From: Muricea muricata
Taxonomy: Eukaryota > Cnidaria > Anthozoa > Malacalcyonacea > Plexauridae
NCBI GenBank assembly: GCA_963855995.1
Contig: OY979725.1
Coordinates: 3,224,001 to 3,288,000, forward strand
Direction of reading: 5' to 3'
DNA: 64,000 nucleotides
Shown: piece by piece, positions 59,197 through 64,000 of the stretch
Layout: each line of letters starts with the position of its first letter
Position numbering within the stretch: the stretch's first letter is position 1
Notes under the pieces: generated by a model
What the model was told of the DNA's origin: nothing
Database searches by the model: none
What the model saw: only the letters and a program-made list of their open reading frames with translations
Translations under genes and position numbers: made by a program

Positions 59197-62100
59197 TCAA
59201 CTGAACTTTTGTATTGAGTTAGCGTTTCAGTTGTATTACAGTTCACTGATGTAGCTCAGATCGTTGCACCGGCATCTCAAAGGCGTGCGATTCCTGCCGG
59301 AGGACCTATAGTTAATCTATGATGAATATTTCTCAGCTGTTCCCGGCTTGAATTTCAACATGTGTTTGATTTCCCCATTAACCCTTTTTGCTCTTGCCAG
59401 AATTCTCGATTTTAAGTCATAGCCTATATTAATTCGCATTGCCATCTTCACAACAGAAAACGAACTACAGCATTGGAAGAAATGGACGTATTTTCTAATT
59501 TCGATTACTACCAATTGACAGTGATGGGGGTTGATGAGTCTAATTTTCATGCCTGCAAAGGTCTGTCCAGCGGCTGTTATTTTTATGTCGTATCAAAAAC
59601 TGCGATGATTATTTCCTGTTCAAACTACAGTCAAAGAATTCGAAAACAACCATACTTCCGGTGGCTAAACTGTTTACCTTAAAATATTTTTCAAGCTCAT
59701 TGAAATTTTATAATTGGCTACCGACTGCGCGCGCGACGCTCCTAGTTAACAGAAGTAGGCCAGAAAATTGACACTTCGAGGACAGCGCGCATACGGACGT
59801 GCGGACAAGATATGTGCGGGAAGTAGTGATGCGGATAGACATAATGCGGACGTGAAAATGCAAGACATATAAAACGCAGAAATCGTGATTCGTATAATTC
59901 ATTCATACAGAAAAGATATACAAAAAAATCAACAACAAACAATTATAGTGATAAACAGTGTACTCTCGTACAGTACCTAGGCATTTTACGACATTTTGTT
60001 GGGGGTTTTTTACCAAGTTATTTCTTCCAGACGAGAACTTGCAATATCACATTTTTTAGGAATATTGAAAAAAAGTGTTGGCAAGAGCCTAAGATCGCTC
60101 TCTAGATCTCTATGTGCCATACTGCTGAAAAGTTGTTTGATTGGAAGCTTGGTTCAGATAAAAAAAAAACCTTCGCTAAAGCACAGGTGAGCCCGGCAAT
60201 CAACAACTAACCAGATTTTTGAACAACAATTGAAAAAGTTTCCTTCTTCCATGAGTAAATGCTAAATAGTTTGTACTCTATCTGTAAATAGACTGTAAAT
60301 GAGATTTACACACTAAATGTTCATTAACATAACATGTCAACTCAAAATAACTTGTAAATTATTTGTAAAATATTGGCAAGAATTTGTAAAACAAAATTTA
60401 CGAAATATGCATGCATAAAGTCAATTCCATTTTTTAATTATAGTTTACAAGCTATATTGCTAATATTTTACAAACATTTGAAAAATTTACATGCTATGCC
60501 AATATTATAACAATAAGTCTGTAAATGTGATGTACAGTCTATTTTTACTTTGCAAACAAGTAGAGATGAATAATAGATAAAGTTAACACTATCTACATAC
60601 TATGGACAAAAGAAAATTGTTCAAGTAGATCGAAGTACACAACTAGACAAAACACGAGTATTTTATAATCACAGAGTATACATTTGTTGAACAATTTTTT
60701 AGATTTTATCCGTCTTCTGATGAGCGATAAACGCTTCTTTCAATTGTTGCTTCAAGGTAGATTTACGACCTCACATCGCGTGCAACATTAAAGTCGATTA
60801 CATGTTGAATGGAAGGAATCAGGCAGATTTATTAAAGGTACTTGCGTATCGTCAAGTCAACCTTTAATTAATGATCTCATCCGAGGTCATTTGTTTCAAA
60901 ACATTAATTATAAACTAACAGATTGCTCCAAGGCCAACACGTAAATTGTCCGTGTTAAACCGAATCTCAGTCTTTCAGTACACTGCAGTTGGATCAGAAA
61001 ATAGGTAGTGTTTCTTCTAGAGTTTATATTGGGAATAAACACTTCTTCATAATCAATTTGTGAACGACTCAGCAGAACAAATAGCCGTGCCAGAAGTCAA
61101 AGCAAAAATTTTAAGGACAAAAAACCCCCAGATAACTGTTGTATTCCTAAACCGAACACAGAGCTTGTACAACCTGCCATTTGCTATAGTTACGTCGGAC
61201 CTTTTGCAAACAGCTAGCGCGTACACTTTAAACACCACTGTAAATTAAAATATAGAAATATAAACAAAAGATCGTGAACTTACTTTTTAAATCCCCTCAG
61301 AAATCACTCATTCAAGTTCATTTGCACCTCTTGACAGCAATCTACAGCCAAGTGTTACAGAAAAAGAGAATTATGACTGGTTTCTTCAAGATCAGTGATC
61401 ATCAGCTAGGGAACGCAAGCAACATCGAATAATTGCTAGCTTTATATCTTCCGAAGACAATCTCCATCATAACAATTACGTAAAACTCAGCTCAGAAAGC
61501 AATTAAAGTAAAATTTGAATGGAACATCTGCCAGAAAACATTATCATTTATTAATTTACAATTGCAAAAACAACAAGTTTCTGAACGCGAAATATGTTTT
61601 CTAATCGGCTTAAAACCGAATACCCAACACTCCAAGAATGAATGTGAAATGTCAAACGCATCAGTTATGTCATATTGTAATTAAATGAAAAGGAATATTA
61701 ATTCGATAGAACAGAAAGCACATCACTTTTTTTCGCGCGTGTTTTCCGGCAAAGCTTGTCGGAATATGCGGGAACATTACGACTTAGCGGGAATCTAATT
61801 TGCGCTACCACAAGCCAAGTAAGCCATCACAATGCGGTCATGTTTGTGCTTGTTCGCTGTTGTTTGAAAAGAAAAGCACTAATCGTAACAGATCAGTTGT
61901 TGTGTTTTTGGCAAGCAATACACCATTTATTTGACAAATAATTCAACTCTTAACCCTCTATCGCACAAGTTCAAACAATTGAACAATATAAACTCGTACG
62001 GCACAGGCATCGACTTACTTACAATTTTATACAGCCAACTCAAAAAAGGCTGCCCTTTGCAGTCCTTCAAACTTCAAACCTGAAGCCTTAAACTCTAAGC

Positions 62101-62520
62101 GCAAAGCTCAGTTAAGCAAAATTATAGTTTGTTAATGTACAAGTCGTGATAGGAATCCCTAGCTCTATTGAATATCCTTTCGTTCAAGCCAGATCAATGG
62201 TTCAAGCCCTACATAAGTGGCTAATGCAACATAATGTGCTTAATTTGCTTTCAAAGAATAAAGTTAACACTTCAGATCAGATTTTGTGTTTGGTCGGGGT
62301 ACAAGTGCATAAGGACTGTGGACCCTTGCAATAATGAAATTAGATACACCTGCTCGCAGGTAAATTCAAGATGGCGGAGTTCATGCGGGGAATAAAACAT
62401 AATGAAGCGAAAGTAAGGCCCACAACTTTTTTGCATGCATTAGCAATATCTACTGAACCCGAATTAAGCATTTGCAACTCTTTGTGTCTGTTGAAAACTT
62501 ATTTTTGCTTACTTTCGCTA
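59197..62520. other. Gene-free stretch with a tRNA-like fragment
   Basis: 59247-59310 (GATGTAGCTCAGATCG and GTGCGATTCCTGCCGG) resembles tRNA A and B boxes and is probably a SINE head. 60287-60548 is rich in TTTGTAAA and TTTACAA words and has inverted ends TAGACTGTA and TACAGTCTA. No coding exon is supportable. Confidence 0.45.
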
Positions 62521-62523
62521 AAA

Positions 62524-62905
62524 CAGTGGACGATTCCTCTTTTAGACAAACTTTTGAATTATGAATTTTCATCAGCACAGCTGAAAAGGGCATCCTAAAT
62601 TTAGTAAAACGGCGAAGCTTGGTTGCAAAACATTGTAAAATGTGGAAAATATAGTCCTGTGAAGTTTGAAAATTTTGTATAGGGCTACTTTTATATCATG
62701 TACGAAAAAGTGTAATCACATTTCGAAATCTGCTCGTAATACAAAAGTATACAAAATTCGCAAATTTCATAGGATTATATTTTCCACATTTTGCTATATT
62801 TTGCAACCAAACTTCACCATTTTATGAAATTTAGGATGATCTTTTCAGCTGTGCTAATGAGTATTCCCAATTCAAAAGTTTGCCTAAAAGGGGAATCGTC
62901 CATTG
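62524..62905. mobile_element. Family A fold-back MITE, full length
   Basis: Termini AGTGGACGATTCCTCTTTTA and TAAAAGGGGAATCGTCCATT are inverted with a few mismatches. The body resembles the element at 9061-9453, including AAATTTAGGATG and CTATATTTTCCACATTTT words. Confidence 0.75.
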
Positions 62906-64000
62906 TTCCACAAGAAATATCCCCCAGGCTCTTTAAATTTTGAGTACAAACAGTCCTATGTCATATACTAGACTCGCACAAATAGCCTCAAACGTTAACG
63001 CTTTCCAAAACATTATGGAGCATTTATTAAAAGCACATGTCAACTACCAGTTGATGAGGATTTTAAAATGGTGTTGAAAAACGCGCACGTAATAAAGCAG
63101 ACATATTTGCCATAACCGTTAATGCGTAAATTCAGGGGGTTGATTTCAAGTTTTCGATGCTTTTGCAGATGTGATTTAAGAGAAAATTGCCAATAGTTGC
63201 TCGAATGATGTAATTATGCGCGACATTTATTAAATTATATTTTATCTGCAATTTTACGAGAAAGCTAATCTTCGGAGCTCAATTCCACAATCCCGCCTTT
63301 TAGTAGGCCTCGGTTAGAACAGGGATTGCTTTATAAACACATACAGCAAAAGAGTCATCTAATTTTGTGCGTCTGAACACGACCTCGGACATGACTTTGG
63401 AACAAATTTCTACTTTTCAAATTGGTGCTAATCTCAAACTCATTTTGATCAACCATTTTACTCTCAAGCTTTGTTAATTATAATTCTATCATAATTCACG
63501 TAATTCATCAAATTAATCCGTATTCGATTAGAGCTATATAACAGTAACCTTAATTAACAATAGAATCGTTTGTCAAGCATTTCCCACCACTGTGCTGGCT
63601 ACGTGCGATATAAAACCAGATGAAACCCTTTCAGATCAGTACTCCTAATTTTCCCTCAAGCGATTTCTACTGCGACTTTCTCTTTTTGGTGGATGTAAAC
63701 AAGTGAGCCAGCTAGTAAAATTGAGCAAATTAGCGCATATAGATGCATGCATTCGGACATTAATCGTTATTACAGTCCGCTAGTTCACATCTATTAAAGA
63801 GAAATACGTACTGACCATAAATTGACCATCCAAGTCCTTAGCAAAGGGGTAGCACTGAATTAATGGTCTGATTTCTCATTTCTCTGTATACATAATTTAT
63901 CTATCATTCAGTTTTAGTTTAAATGATAAGTTAAGTAGAAAGGGATTGAATGAAGGTAAATCGTGCTGTTTGTGTACTTAATGTGTTTACCTTTATGCGA
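62906..64000. other. Gene-free window end
   Basis: AT-rich, with short open frames only. I see no exon, repeat pair or RNA gene that I can support. Confidence 0.45.

Noticed and set aside
1-64000. CRISPR arrays, operons, bacterial promoters or terminators
   Set aside because: The window is eukaryotic. The repeats are minisatellites and fold-back elements without regular spacers.

Overview
This is nuclear DNA of an animal. Genes are split into many short exons separated by GT-AG (and a few GC-AG) introns, the sequence is AT-rich, and introns and intergenic DNA are full of short fold-back elements. I recognise three metazoan-style gene families: a tandem pair of secreted glycoside hydrolase family 3 (GH3) enzymes of the plant beta-xylosidase type, one ASPP-family gene (p53-binding, ankyrin plus SH3) and one rhodopsin-class G-protein-coupled receptor. 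Such GH3 genes are not typical of vertebrates or insects but are annotated in cnidarians and some other marine invertebrates. A cnidarian (coral or anemone) is my best inference; the species cannot be fixed from the sequence.

Layout. 528-14698 (+): GH3 gene 1, 21 coding exons, 755 aa. 14699-15669: spacer holding a broken copy of one ASPP exon. 15670-26688 (+): GH3 gene 2, the same 21 exons, 758 aa. 27716-38527 (-): ASPP gene, 10 certain coding exons plus one possible 57-nt exon, 1199 or 1218 aa. 40106-42866 (-): two-exon GPCR, 627 aa. 43000-64000: no gene I can support, only dispersed repeats and fold-back elements. All exon joins were checked for reading phase, and each assembled reading frame is a whole number of codons ending at its stop.

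The two GH3 genes form one tandem duplication whose homology runs from about 369 to 15003 and from about 15523 to 26981. Gene 1 is longer because its introns carry insertions that gene 2 lacks. For two of them gene 2 preserves the empty site, so target-site duplications can be read directly (TTAA for a 520-bp element, GTTACAA for a 337-bp element). Other fold-backs are shared and therefore predate the duplication. The ASPP-exon fragment between the GH3 genes suggests that the duplicated block once reached into the neighbouring ASPP gene.

The GH3 enzymes carry signal peptides, so they should act outside the cell or in a lumen, probably removing terminal sugars from plant- or algal-type polysaccharide. 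The ASPP protein is intracellular and the GPCR is a plasma-membrane receptor. I see no functional link between the three families beyond proximity.
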